Positions 34,092-44,400 of a stretch of DNA of 64,000 nucleotides are shown here, piece after piece (position 1 is the first letter of the stretch; each line of letters opens with the position of its first letter). The DNA comes from Isoetes taiwanensis (Eukaryota; Streptophyta; Lycopodiopsida; Isoetales; Isoetaceae). The translations under genes and the position numbers were made by a program. The stretch spans positions 124,001-188,000 of the forward strand of contig JAJEKV010000377.1 in NCBI GenBank assembly GCA_021234155.1. Reading direction: 5' to 3'. Under the pieces are notes generated by a model. That model was not told the origin of the DNA. It saw only the letters and a program-made list of their open reading frames with translations, and ran no database searches.

Positions 34092-34103
34092 TGGTATCAG
34101 AGC
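34092..34103 (+). promoter_or_regulatory. Primer-binding site for initiator tRNA-Met
   Basis: TGGTATCAGAGC is the classic plant retrotransposon PBS, complementary to the 3' end of tRNA-iMet. It follows GTCACAG, so an LTR ended at about 34090; only about 40 bases of that LTR remain before the Copia fragment. It marks the 5' end of the internal region of the chromovirus that runs to 45945. Confidence 0.75.
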
Positions 34104-35012
34104 ATGGTTTTGGGACACCAAACTACTGCACTGGCTACATACTAACTCGTTAGACCGCTAGTTAGTGGGTGAGGATCTTTGAGTAGCTTGAGATTTTGGC
34201 AGTGATGACTTTATCATCCTCTAGTTGCTTCTAAACTATAGAAATAGTGGCGATTGTTTCCTATTTTTCCAACATTTTTATAGAAACGAATTTAGTAGAA
34301 TTGGTGTTTTACCATAAAATTGAGGTTTTTACTGAAAAATGTCCATTAATTTAGCGAATTTACTATAATTGGGATGCAATATTATCACATTTTGGCGATT
34401 TTATGAAGTTCTTTAGCATACGCATCCTAGTAAATCATCGAATCTAGATTTTAAAAAATGGTAAAATATAGCAACTTTACGAAGTTTCACACCTTAAAGT
34501 CATCACTGGATTTTGGGTGGTGTAGTAGGAGCTGTTTTGGTAGATTTAGTGTGGTTTATGTTGGTTTTGGGGATGTGTACCCGGCGTGCAAACCCTAACC
34601 CTAATCGGCGGGCAGGGGGTACCCGGGTGTTGCTGGCGACGGTGGTGAGGGCGGGGTAGGGTCTGCCCATGGGACTCCAAAAAAAAAAAACCCTAATTCT
34701 AATCGGTGGGGCGGGGACGTCTCGGGGCGTCTCTGGCGGCTATGGTGAATCAGCGATAGGGCCCCCCCTTGAGACCTAAAAACGCGACTCCCGCCACCTT
34801 GAAAATTTTTATAAAAAAATATATATATATTTTTAGGGTAAAATTTTAAAAGTTAAAGGTAACGTCTCTTTCTTTTCTCTCAGTTGTTTGTTGCTCTCCG
34901 CCTAGCTGCCATAGCCACCGGATCTGAAGCTTTCTTTCGCCATAGCCATTTCTTCCTGAAATTTCGTTCCTTGCCCCCTATCCCAAAGCGCCCATTCAGC
35001 GCCCACCCTTGT

Positions 35013-35891
35013 ATGATGGAGGAACCCAAGCAAGTGTATAAGCGCCTACCTTGCTATTCTAGATGCTCCACAGCTTCCCTGATGGCCGAACTTTTGCCAC
35101 GCCCAAACCCATCGGCCGAAGCGGAAGCCAAAACCGAGGAGCTATTGGAACATTTTTCCAAGCGTTTTTATGAAGGGGCTAAGATACCATACCCGCTCTT
35201 CTGCTATAATGAGCGCTCCGTATATAAGCTTAACGCCAGCCGGGAATCCTACACTGTAATTGAGGAAGCAGATGGCGTCCAGAATTACACACGGTTTTGT
35301 CCACCAGAAGGGGATGAGCAAGCTGAAGCTGAGGCGATACAGATGCAGGCTCATAAGATCCTACAAATGGCACAAGAAGCTGACCAACGATGGATTGCAA
35401 CCGATGACCCTGCTGCGCAAGCTCTAGAGTACCGTTATCTTGGTAACGGGATGTGTCTTTTTAATGGGGGATCATATACCATCCCATCCTTTTCTTATGA
35501 GGAGGAAACTAATCGTATTATTTGGGAAGCCGGGTCGCCCCCATTTTTCACCGATCAGTTCCAGCGGGCTGTTGAGCAGGACATGCAGGCCAATCCCCCA
35601 CGGTATTTTCTGGAGCTTAAGCAAAGAACAGACGTTCGGATAGCCAGGGAAAAGCGAGCAGAGAAGCAGGCAACACTCCAGGCCCAATCACAGAGGGCAA
35701 CTCACTTGGCAGAGGAGGCTGCTAAGCTCCGTGAAGATACCCTCCATGCACAGCAAGTGGAACAGGAGCACGCTCGGAAACGAATGCAAGATGAAGCGGA
35801 GCGGATAGCCAAAGAAGCAACCGAGGCAGTTAAGGAGTGGCTTAGGAAACGAGCAGGAACGGGACCGTCAAGACATGCCACCTCCGAGTAA
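35013..35891 (+). CDS. Unidentified ORF A, 292 aa, C-terminal coiled coil
   Basis: I do not recognise it. The start is taken at the first ATG (MMEEPKQ); 43 further open codons precede it. The N-terminal half is globular (FSKRFYEGAKIPYPLFCYNERSV). Residues from about 170 on are a long Ala/Glu/Arg/Gln helix with heptad character (QATLQAQSQRATHLAEEAAK, then MQDEAERIAKEATEAVKEWL), predicted coiled coil. Directly after the stop, a neighbouring frame continues with a very basic segment (NPFFRRKRKSTARKSG), which suggests a one-base shift near 35875 and a lost nuclear-localisation-like tail. It sits between PBS and gag in the chromovirus, in the same orientation. The clean 292 codons contrast with the broken gag-pol. 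Confidence 0.55.
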   Translation: MMEEPKQVYKRLPCYSRCSTASLMAELLPRPNPSAEAEAKTEELLEHFSKRFYEGAKIPYPLFCYNERSVYKLNASRESYTVIEEADGVQNYTRFCPPEGDEQAEAEAIQMQAHKILQMAQEADQRWIATDDPAAQALEYRYLGNGMCLFNGGSYTIPSFSYEEETNRIIWEAGSPPFFTDQFQRAVEQDMQANPPRYFLELKQRTDVRIAREKRAEKQATLQAQSQRATHLAEEAAKLREDTLHAQQVEQEHARKRMQDEAERIAKEATEAVKEWLRKRAGTGPSRHATSE

Positions 35892-36189
35892 TCCTTTCTT
35901 CCGCCGAAAGCGAAAGAGTACGGCCCGTAAGTCGGGTGCTCAGTACAGGGATCAACTCAAGACTCGGGGTGGGGTCACTAAGGCTGCAGGGGACAATCAG
36001 CGGGATGAAATCATCCGAAATCATCCGAAAGGAAACTTAAAAAAAAAAAAAAACAAATAAAATATAATACAATTAGCTGGCGCATCGAACTCCGTGCCTC
36101 AATATTTAAAAGTCAGACTTACTTTAAGTTTTTCATTTCCTTCAGTCTCCCTTTCGGTTTCACTCCTCCTTCTTGCTCTCTTCATTGCT

Positions 36190-37589
36190 ATGGATTTTGA
36201 GGGACGCTTTGCCTGGTACATGGGAGGCGAGCAATGGGATCCTCAGGTTCCCTATCCTCTTCTAGATCCCATGTTGCAGTGTAGAGTCGATCTTATCGAC
36301 AATATGCGTGCACATCCTCATTATAACCTTTTTCTGGAGTTTTATGATGAGGAAATCCTACCCCAAGCAGAGTTTTTTGGGGAGCCACCTCAACCCTATC
36401 TTCATCAAGATATTCTATGGCAGATGTTTGGGGACGATCATCACGGCGATGCCATACTTAGAGGCATTGTTCGACGTGCAAAGCATGCCCCTATTTTAGA
36501 TCGTGGATCTAATCAGCTCTATTTTGAGGCCCAATTTGCCCTTGCCCTTATCATGGATAGGTATATTGACAGTACCGACACGGCTTTAGAGCAAGCCAAG
36601 GCTACACTTCCCCCAGACCCTGAGGAAGATGAACAGATAAGTTATGCCGATTTTGAAAGATGGAAGAAGTTGGCTGCAGAGAAGCCTTTACCTCGTGCTA
36701 AGGGCCAAGCACTTGTCGGGTTGAGTTTACTTCCTACCATAAAAGTTGACAATAAGGATTATTTGTTACTAAGTGAGCATACCAGCATATTGCCAACAAG
36801 GGCAAGCAAAAGACGACTCATCTCCTTTATGAGTTGGCCGAGTATTGTCAGGGTCAAGATGACTTCATGGATTACTCTCGACCCGACTACCTGCCAGAGA
36901 TACACCGACTACTTAATTATCATCCTCTTGATATTGAGCCCGTCAATACTCTATTGTCGCTACGGCAGTTAATGATCCAGAGTGCTCCTTCATCAATTCC
37001 TGAGTCGGCTTTGCACGCTACGGCCCCACATGTTCCTAACATCAACGATGTCGTAGTCCAGATGGAAGATGACCCAACTACTGAAGATTTATGTGATGAA
37101 AGCCAGTACGCTCAGGAGGAGAAAGATTTTGTTAAGGAAGAGGAACTACCGCAGAACTTTGAATCTGAGTTGGCTTCCTTAACCCATCCGGCTGTTGCGG
37201 GGTTGAAATGCCATATCACCCGGTTCTTCTTGTCGGCTTTTACAAGAAGGCAAGTGCTCTTCTTTGCCAAAGCAATTGCACCAGAAGCTAAGGCGGCTGT
37301 ATGGGCACTTAGGGCACTTTCCACGGCAACCGGCCATAAGAAGTTACCCGCTAACCTGGAGCAGGTCGTTCTCGTAAATCGTGATCTGGCCATTGCGGTG
37401 TTTGACAACGATATCGGCTCTTGGATGAACTTGAGCCTACTAGTTGCAGCGCCATTAGCTACAAATGTTCCTCCCGAGATAGCTTCGTCAGCTGCTTCAT
37501 CAATTAGTCCTAGTGTGTTACTTCTTCAGCACCGACCTGAGCTTGAGTTTGATGCCCAAGTGCAAGATGGAACAGGGCCAACCTCATAG
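36190..37589 (+). pseudogene. Unidentified ORF B, about 466 codons with one frameshift
   Basis: Unknown protein. It starts MDFEGRFAWYMGG after a pyrimidine-rich leader. The frame shifts near 36795 (a single-base indel) and then stays open from KTTHLLYELAEYCQ to the stop at 37589. Features: acidic segments (DPEEDEQISYADFERWKKL; MEDDPTTEDLCDE), a helical TRRQVLFFAKAIAPEAKAAV block, and no Cys/His clusters, membrane segments or catalytic motifs that I can name. It lies 300 bases after ORF A and 180 before ORF C. Confidence 0.5.
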
Positions 37590-37799
37590 TTCTAGATTTT
37601 ATCAGACATTTGTACTCAGTTCTATGTAATTTTTGATTTGGCATTTTTCTTAGCCATCATACAATATTATGATTTATGATTATTGTATCGTTGAATACAA
37701 TTAAATTGTTTTTCCCCATGATACTTCCTTGTATCTTTTAGACTTTAGAGTATAAGAAATTGTTGCACATTGTATATTCATTCTTGCCGTCTTGCAGAC

Positions 37800-38258
37800 G
37801 ATGAGCTCGCAGAATTCGAGGAAAGAATCACCAATGACATACGAAGGGACGATCCAGGACCTCCCGACCAAGACTACGGCCAACGATATGGGGAGTATCC
37901 AGAGTGGGATGATGATTACGACGCAGGGGAACCCGAAGAAAAAGGAGAGCCCTATGATTCAGCTAAAGGCTTGGAAGTAGTCAACATTCTTCGAGAATGG
38001 GCCTTTGAGGACTTACAACAAACTCTTCGTCGAACATGGGATTACTGGAAAATAACAAGGCATGAAGCTTTTGCCGACGCTAACGATCACTTGTGGCAAA
38101 TTTTCTATGCGCTAAGAAGGCTCTTTAATCTCCTTATCATTAGCCCCACGTTAGACTACCAGCCTGTTATCATCCAGGCCTGGGCTCGCTACAAGGTAGT
38201 CAGAGCTGTACGGGAGAGCGTTCGCTACTCCATCCTGTACCCTTTTGCGCAGCCTTAG
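37800..38258 (+). CDS. Unidentified ORF C, about 152 codons, no ATG
   Basis: Open from before 37770. No in-frame ATG exists; the coding-looking part starts DDELAEFEERITND right after CCGTCTTGCAG (37788-37798), which is a good 3' splice site, so it may be a spliced exon. An acidic N-terminal half (YPEWDDDYDAGEPEEKGE) is followed by a helical half (VVNILREWAFEDLQQTLRRT, WARYKVVRAVRESVRY). No known domain is recognised. A long AT-rich 3' region with AATAA-like sequences follows (38259-38500). Confidence 0.4.
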   Translation, partial: DELAEFEERITNDIRRDDPGPPDQDYGQRYGEYPEWDDDYDAGEPEEKGEPYDSAKGLEVVNILREWAFEDLQQTLRRTWDYWKITRHEAFADANDHLWQIFYALRRLFNLLIISPTLDYQPVIIQAWARYKVVRAVRESVRYSILYPFAQP

Positions 38259-38540
38259 GCCTAATCTCTTCAGTTTTTCTTCCATGGCTAAATATGTGTT
38301 GACTAAGACTTGTTGAATGTACAGCCTTATGGCTAAATATGTTTGTAATCACTACTTCTGTACTGTATAACCTTCAGTTTTGTTAAGGATATGTCTCCAA
38401 TGTAATAATGTACTTTGACTTAATAATCAAGATCTTTTCTTTCATTCTCTTGTATTGTCTTCACTATTATTTCCTAGCACTACTTAAAATGATCTTCTCT
38501 GTGACACGTGGTATCGCAATAATTCTCCTTATACCCTCTT

Positions 38541-39895
38541 ATGGTCAATATAGATGGTGCACGTAACGGCCCATGGCAGACACCCTCGAATGCTAGCAGA
38601 CTAACACCTGAGCAAGAACTCATGTTGATGAAGCGGCAGTTAGTAGAGCTGCAAGCTTATGTGTTGAATGCCAACCCATTGCAGCATATCCAAGAGGATG
38701 GGCCGGAGTTACCTCTGTTACCGCCAAGTCCACCACCACAGCAGCCAACTGCACCTGAACCAGGCCCTGTACCCGCACAAAGGCGGCACCGTTCCAAACA
38801 TCGTCGAAGTTCCTCTATGGAGAGTAGAGTGCCACGTCTTCACAATCAGCCACTTTTGTGTCCTCAGAGTCGTCTATATCATCTGGTGACCATCCAAAGC
38901 GCCGGGACAAGGAGTACCGTAAGACGGTTGACACGGCCATAACCAGTATATAGAAAAACAGGAAATTGGCCCAGTTTGATGGGAAGTCTAGAGGCGGATT
39001 GAATGCAGAGTCCTGGTTGGACGAGATGAAGGAATTTGGAAAATCCTATGGCATGACAGAAAAAGATACAGAAAAGGTTGCCACCACAAACCTTACAGGA
39101 GCCGCCCGTATTTGGTGGAAGGGCTATGCCAGAGCCAAGCATCTGGACAGAAGCATGTACAAATTCAAAAAGTTTGCCAAAGCTTTTAAGTCGCATTATG
39201 TGCCTCGTGCGCACAAATGCCAACAAATTCAAACTTTTTACAGGTTAGAGCAGAAGGGTATGTCAGTTCAGGCCTACACTAATGAATTCATGCGCTTGGG
39301 GCTGTACGTGCCAGGAATGAATGAAAAGAGGGCGGTGGAGGGTTATATTGAAGGGTTAGCCCCATCAATTAAACAAATGGTCAAGGCCATAGATCCAAAA
39401 TCAGTTGCAGAGGCTGAGGCTAAGGCATTGAGCCTTGAAGAGGACGCACCACGAAACCAGTACCAGCGCTCCGCCTCTTACTCGCAGCCACGCCCGTACA
39501 CACCTTACAAGGGCCGTTCGCCAAGTCCGGGGCCCTCTCAGCAGAACTCTAACGGCCGCCAGGAAAAAAAATCACCTTCAACATGCCCGACAAACCGAAC
39601 AATGTCGGTAAGGAAGTTCAGAACCTCTTACAATCTATTCCCAAAGAGGCCCAAGAGCAGCTCCGCAGAGATAAGGCATGTTACAGGTGTATGCGGCCCG
39701 GGCACTTCATGCAGAATTGCCCCTATGTCACACAAACTGCCCAGCTGGCCATGGCCGACCTCGATTGGGACGACCTCGAGTCTACACTACCTGTCGAGGA
39801 GGAGGCTCCCGAGTATATTCACGGTGCGTCTCATATCCTTGCAGCCATTGAAACCGGCAATGCTGAAAGTCAGCCTGCCGTTATTTCCACTATAG
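38541..39895 (+). pseudogene. Chromovirus gag
   Basis: ATG at 38541 with a coiled-coil-like PEQELMLMKRQLVELQ, a Pro-rich stretch, and a frame change and stop near 38940. The retrotransposon gag domain then runs from 38966: AESWLDEMKEFGKSYG, TGAARIWWKGYA, FAKAFKSHYVPRAH, RLGLYVPGMNEKRAVEGYIEGL. After an A8 run near 39568 the frame changes. The nucleocapsid knuckle follows at about 39679-39720 as CYRCMRPGHFMQNC (perfect CX2CX4HX4C). Confidence 0.9.
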
Positions 39896-40990
39896 GTCAA
39901 GTAGACAGTAAGCCTTTCATAATTCTTATGGATACGGGAAGTACACATAACTGGGACATAACTTTGCTTCTCCTAGAATGGCCCAGGTATTGCAGCTTGA
40001 GACTTTGAGGTCCCGACCGAAACCTGTCACTTTAGCCAGTGGTAAAGTCAGACATACTCATGGCCGACGCATTAACCTTAAAATGCAACTGCCAGGTGCA
40101 CCAGTTGCATTGGGTGCCGAGTTAATGGATATTGGCAAATATGTCTTGATTGTTGGTATGGAATTCCTGGCATCTGCAAAAGCCAATATCGACTGCGAAA
40201 AGCGGGAGGTTACCTTTAACGCAGGTAATGGAGCCCACGTAACTATAAAAGGTGATCCATTAAACCCCATTATGCAGTTTATGTCCATCAGGCAGCTAAG
40301 TAAAGCTATACGCAAGGATAAGCTACTTTGAGTCATCAGACTTGCATCCATTGAGTCAGATGCTAAACAGAAGCAAGCAGTTGATGCATTGCCAGAAGGC
40401 ATTGCTAATCTTCTTAGGGAATTTAGTGATCTCTTTCCAGACAAGATCCAGAAACTTCCTCCATTTAGAGGGGTGGAATGCGAGATAGCTTTGCAGCCAG
40501 GTACAAAACCTACCAGTAAGGCCCCGTACCGTATGAGTCCCCCTGAATTGGCAGAGCTTAAGAAGCAACTTCAGAAGTTACTAAACCTAGGCTTCATTCG
40601 ACCTAGTGTTTTGCCTTTTGGCCCTCCTATCCTTTTTGTTAAGAAGAAGGATGGCTCCCTAAGGATGTGTATTGATTATCGGCAGCTCAACAAGCATACG
40701 ATCAAGAATCGCTATGCTTTGCCTAGGGCAGACGATCTTATGGACCAGTTGCAAGGGGCCAGGTACTTCTCAAAGATTGACTTACGCTCCGGATACCATC
40801 AGATAAGAATTAAAGAGGAGGACATCCATAAGTCTGCCTTTCGCACTAGATACGGGCACTATGAGTTTACAGTTATGCCTTTTGAATTAACTAATGCCCC
40901 TGCCGCACGTTCATGCGGTTAATGAATAATGTCTTCCGGGAATACTTGGATGATTTTGTTGTTATTTTCTTTGACGACATTCTCATCCAG
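39896..40990 (+). pseudogene. Chromovirus protease and RT, N-terminal part
   Basis: Protease: FIILMDTGSTHN (DTG triad) near 39915-39950, a shift, then [89 protein letters not shown] (first catalytic Asp). One frame change near 40905 precedes the active site FFDDILI at about 40965-40985. The RT is interrupted exactly after this box by a DNA transposon and resumes at 43595. Confidence 0.9.
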
Positions 40991-41287
40991 GGAATAAATT
41001 ACTAATCGCATATTTCCTATTAGCCAAAATGACTTTGGCTAAACTCGCTCGATATTAATCCCAAAACTTTCTGTGGTTTAGCTAAACTCTACATATTTTT
41101 CCTCTCATACTTTCTAGAGTTTAGCTAAACTAACCCAAACGTCATCACAAAAATTTCTATGGTGTGGCCAACGGAAAATATTAAGCCAAATTACTATACT
41201 TTTTTTCAATTGTTTCCACTTATTTTAGTCATTTTCTTTGTGAAAACATTGTAAAATAATGCTAACTAGCAAAATCTATGACTCAAA

Positions 41288-43283
41288 TCTTATATTATAA
41301 TGTTGTGTAATGGACCGCACCCTAAATCGGACGGTCGAGGATTTGATTGACCAATGGTGGAGATGATGTGTGCGTGTCTTCAACTAAAATTTCATCTTGA
41401 CTATGGCTTCAATATGAAAGGGAAAAGGAAAAAGCAAAAGGAAAAGGAAAAGGGAAAAGGGAAAAGGGAAGAGGGAAGAGGAAGGGGAAGGAAAAAGGAA
41501 AAACGATGAAAGGGAAAGGGAACTTGGAAAAGGGGAAGGAAAAGGAAAAAACGATGAAAGGAAAAGGGAAAAGGGAAAACGAAGAAAGGGAAAAGGGAAA
41601 AGGAAAAAGGGAATGGAAAAGGAAAAAAAAAATGAAAGGGAAAAGGGAAAAGAAAAGGGAAACGGAAAAGGAAAAGGGACGGAAAAGGAAAAATGATGAA
41701 AGGGAAAAGGGAAAAGGGAAAGGAAAAGGGGAAGGGAAAAGAAAAAAATGAAAGGGAAAAGGAAAAGGGAAAAGGAAAAGGGAAAAAAAGGGAAAAGGAA
41801 AAACGATGAAAGGAAAAGGGAAAAGGGAAAAGGAAAAGGTAAAAGGAAAAGAAAAAAGAAAAAAGGGAAGGAAAAGGAAAAACGATTAAAAGGAAAAGGG
41901 AAAAGGGAAAAGGAAGAGGGAAGGAAAAGGAAAACGATGAAAGGGAAAGAGGGGAAGGGAAAAGGAAAACGATGAAAGGAAAAGGGAAAAGGGAAAAGGG
42001 AAAAGGGAAAAGGAAGAGGGGAGGGAAAAGGAAAAGGAAGGATGAAAGGAAAAGGGAAAAGGGAAAAGGAATAAAAGAAAGGTAAGAGGAAAAAGGAAAG
42101 AGAAGGAGAAAAGGAAAATGGAAAGATAAAAGAAAATAGAAAAAGGAATAGAATAGGCGAGGGGAAAGGGAACTAAAAAGAGCACCGAGAAGGGTGAGAA
42201 GTAAAGGTGAGAAAAGGGAGAAAAAGGTAAGGGAAAATAAGAAAAGGTTGCAAAGTCTATGGGAAAAAAGAAAGTAAAAAAGAAAAAAGAGGGGAAAGGG
42301 AAAAAGAGAACTTGGGAAAAGGGAACGAGAAAAAGAGAAAAAAGGAAAGGGCGTGAAAGAAAGGGAAAAGAGAAAGGGTGAAGAAAGAGAAAAAGGAAAG
42401 CAAAAAGAGCATCGAGAAAAAGGAAGAGGGAAAGGATGGAAAAATGAGGAAAAAGGTGGGGGGAAAGTAGAATAGACAAAGGGTAGGGAGCAAGGAATAG
42501 GAAGAGGAAAAGAGGACGGGAGAAAAGGGCCACGAAGAAAAAGGGGAAGAGGGAAAGGGTGAGGAAATAGAAAAAAGAAAGGAAAAAAGAGTATAGGAAA
42601 GGGAAAAGAAAAAAGAAACAAGAAAGGATAAAGTGGAAAGGGGAAAAAGGGGAAGAGGATGGGGAAAGAAGGAAAAAGGGTACATAAAAAAGGTTGAGAA
42701 AAGGGAATGGAAAGAGGCATATGAAAAGCGAAAGGGAACGGGAAAGGGAAAATGTAAAGGAAGGGGAAAGAGAAAGGAAAGGGAAAAAAAGGGAACATAT
42801 AAAGCAAAAGGGTTGGGGAAAGTATGAAAAAGGAAATGAAAAGTTGAAAGGAAAAGGGAAGCGGAAAAGGAGAAGGGAAAGCAAAAAGAGCATGAGGAAA
42901 AGAGGAGAGAGAAATGGGAAAAGAGATGGGGAAAAGGGCACGTGATCAAGAGGAAGAGGGTGGGGAAAGGAAGAAAAGGGCACATGAAAAGGTAAGCAAA
43001 AGAGAACGAAAAAAATGCATGAGAAACGGGAAAGAGAAAAGAAAAAGGAAAAGGAAGAGGAAGGGGAAAAGGAAAGGGAAAGAGAGTAGTGGAAAAATGG
43101 GAAGAGGGGGGAAAGATAAAAAGGAAGGGAAAAAGCTGATAAGAAAAAGAGAAAGAAAAAAAGGGAAGGGGAAAGGGAAGGCAAAGGGAGGGAGAAGGGG
43201 GTTAGAAAAAAAAAGGGAGAATAAAAAAGAAAGAAATTAAAGGTTCCTAATTTATGCCCAGCAAGGCTGGGTACCATTACTAG
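41288..43283 (+). mobile_element. Small Helitron (1,996 bp) carrying a purine tract
   Basis: 5' end A/TCTTATATTATAATGTT at 41288, followed by CCCTAAATCGGACGG and a GGAGATGATG block shared with 49.2-49.4 kb. 3' end: hairpin CCCAGC-AAG-GCTGGG (43257-43271), eight bases, CTAG at 43280-43283, then T. It is inserted between A and T of the hAT-like element, as expected for Helitrons. Between the ends it is nearly all purine and has no genes. Confidence 0.75.
41415..43240 (+). repeat. 1.8-kb purine (GGGAAAAGGAAAA) tract
   Basis: The plus strand is almost only A and G, built from irregular GGGAAAA, GGAAAA and GAAAGG units with scattered ACGATGAAAGG motifs; the 5' third is the most regular. The complementary strand reads as endless Phe/Pro/Ser/Leu frames of up to about 468 codons, which are composition artefacts. 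Confidence 0.95.
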
Positions 43284-43594
43284 TCAATTTATAATGCTAG
43301 AAACTAAACTACTAATCACATATTTCTTATAAATTAGAAGAATATTAGCTAAACTAGCCCGAACTTCATTCTAAAAGTTTCTATGGTTTAGCTAAATAAT
43401 ACAAAATTTCACTCTCTTACTTTCTAGCGTTTGGCTAAAGAGCTCTAGGGTTGGTGCAGTCCCGAAAAAGGTTAAGCTAAAATTATAATTTTTTTTCCCA
43501 ATTTTTTCCATTTACTTTAGCCAATTTTTTCAAAAATGTGCTAAAAAATCGCAAATAGCTAAGTTTAGCCCTTAAATTATTCCATGTTCTCATC

Positions 43595-44400
43595 TACAGT
43601 AAGACCCTGGAGGAGCATGAGCACCATCTTAGGCTGGCCCTGCAAAAGTTAAGACGTCACCAGCTCTTTGCCAAGTTCTCTAATGCAAGTTTGCCACTCC
43701 GAAGGTGGATTACTTGGGACATATCATTTCAGCAGAGGGAATTGCTAAAGATCCAGCAAAGATAGAGGCAGTAAGAGATTGGCCCATTCCAGGTAATGTT
43801 TCAGAGGTCCGAAGTTTCCTAGGATTAGCAGGATATTACCAAAAATTTATTAAGGATTTTGCAAAGATTGCAGCACCTCTTACTGATCTTATAAAGCATG
43901 AGAAAGTGAAGGATTGGATTGAGCATTGGAAAGCAAAGGTCCAGGGAAGTTTCCAGAAGCTTAAGGATGCTTTAACATCAGCACCAGTCCTCACATTACC
44001 CGATCCCGACAAGGATAAACTAGTAGCAACGGATGCCAGTAAGATTGCTACCGGTGGAGTTCTAATGCAGGAGGGCAGGGTTATTGCCTATGATTCAAAG
44101 AAAATGAATGGCACTGAACATCGATACCCTACCCATGATCAGGAATTGTTGGCCGTTGTCCGCACTTTGCGTATATGGAGACACTACCTTCTTGGTAGAA
44201 AATTCCAGCTTGATACGGATCATCAGAGTCTCCGTTATCTATCAACCTAGCCGAATCTCAACCTCCGCCAAAGAAGATGGATGGAATTTCTGGAGGAGTA
44301 TGACTTTGAGATTATGTACAGGCCGGGGAAACACAATGTGGTTGCGGATGCGTTGTCACGCCATCCCTTGGTGACCCGAACCCATTGTAATGCACTTTCC
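43595..44400 (+). pseudogene. Chromovirus RT C-terminal part and RNase H
   Basis: Resumes with YSKTLEEHEHHLRLALQKLR, a shift near 43690, DYLGHIISAEGIAKDPAKIEA and FLGLAGYYQKFIKDFAKIAAPL. RNase H then follows: LVATDASKIATGGVLMQ (Asp), HDQELLAVV (Glu), LDTDHQSLRYL (Asp). A TAG stop at 44248-44250 breaks the frame before NLNLRQRRWMEFLEEYDFEI and GKHNVVADALSRHP. Confidence 0.9.

Larger units (their letters stand above)
40988..43586. mobile_element. hAT-like non-autonomous DNA transposon inserted in the RT
   Basis: An 8-bp target duplication and short terminal inverted repeats (left CAGGGAATAAATT, right end in reverse CATGGAATAATTT) fit the hAT superfamily. The two ends carry many TTTAGCTAAAC-type subterminal motifs. 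The left part (about 41000-41275) and the right part (about 43300-43560) are direct repeats of each other, so the element itself contains a tandem duplication. A Helitron sits between them. There is no transposase; without the Helitron the element is about 600 bp. Confidence 0.75.
40980..43594. repeat. 8-bp target-site duplication TTCTCATC flanking the insertion
   Basis: TTCTCATC occurs at 40980-40987 and 43587-43594, one copy on each side of the inserted element. Keeping one copy makes the chromovirus RT frame continuous across the site, which supports a simple insertion. Confidence 0.85.

Noticed and set aside
38503-38520. ACACGTGGTATCGCAATAA as an alternative primer-binding site just before gag
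   Set aside because: Only TGGTATC matches tRNA-iMet, and the sequence before it has no match to the region after the chromovirus polypurine run. The 12-base match at 34092 is better, although this alternative is not excluded.
41401-43277. Very long open frames (up to about 468 codons) rich in Phe, Pro, Ser and Leu on the minus strand
   Set aside because: They are the complement of the purine tract; such composition rarely yields stops in any frame and there is no motif.
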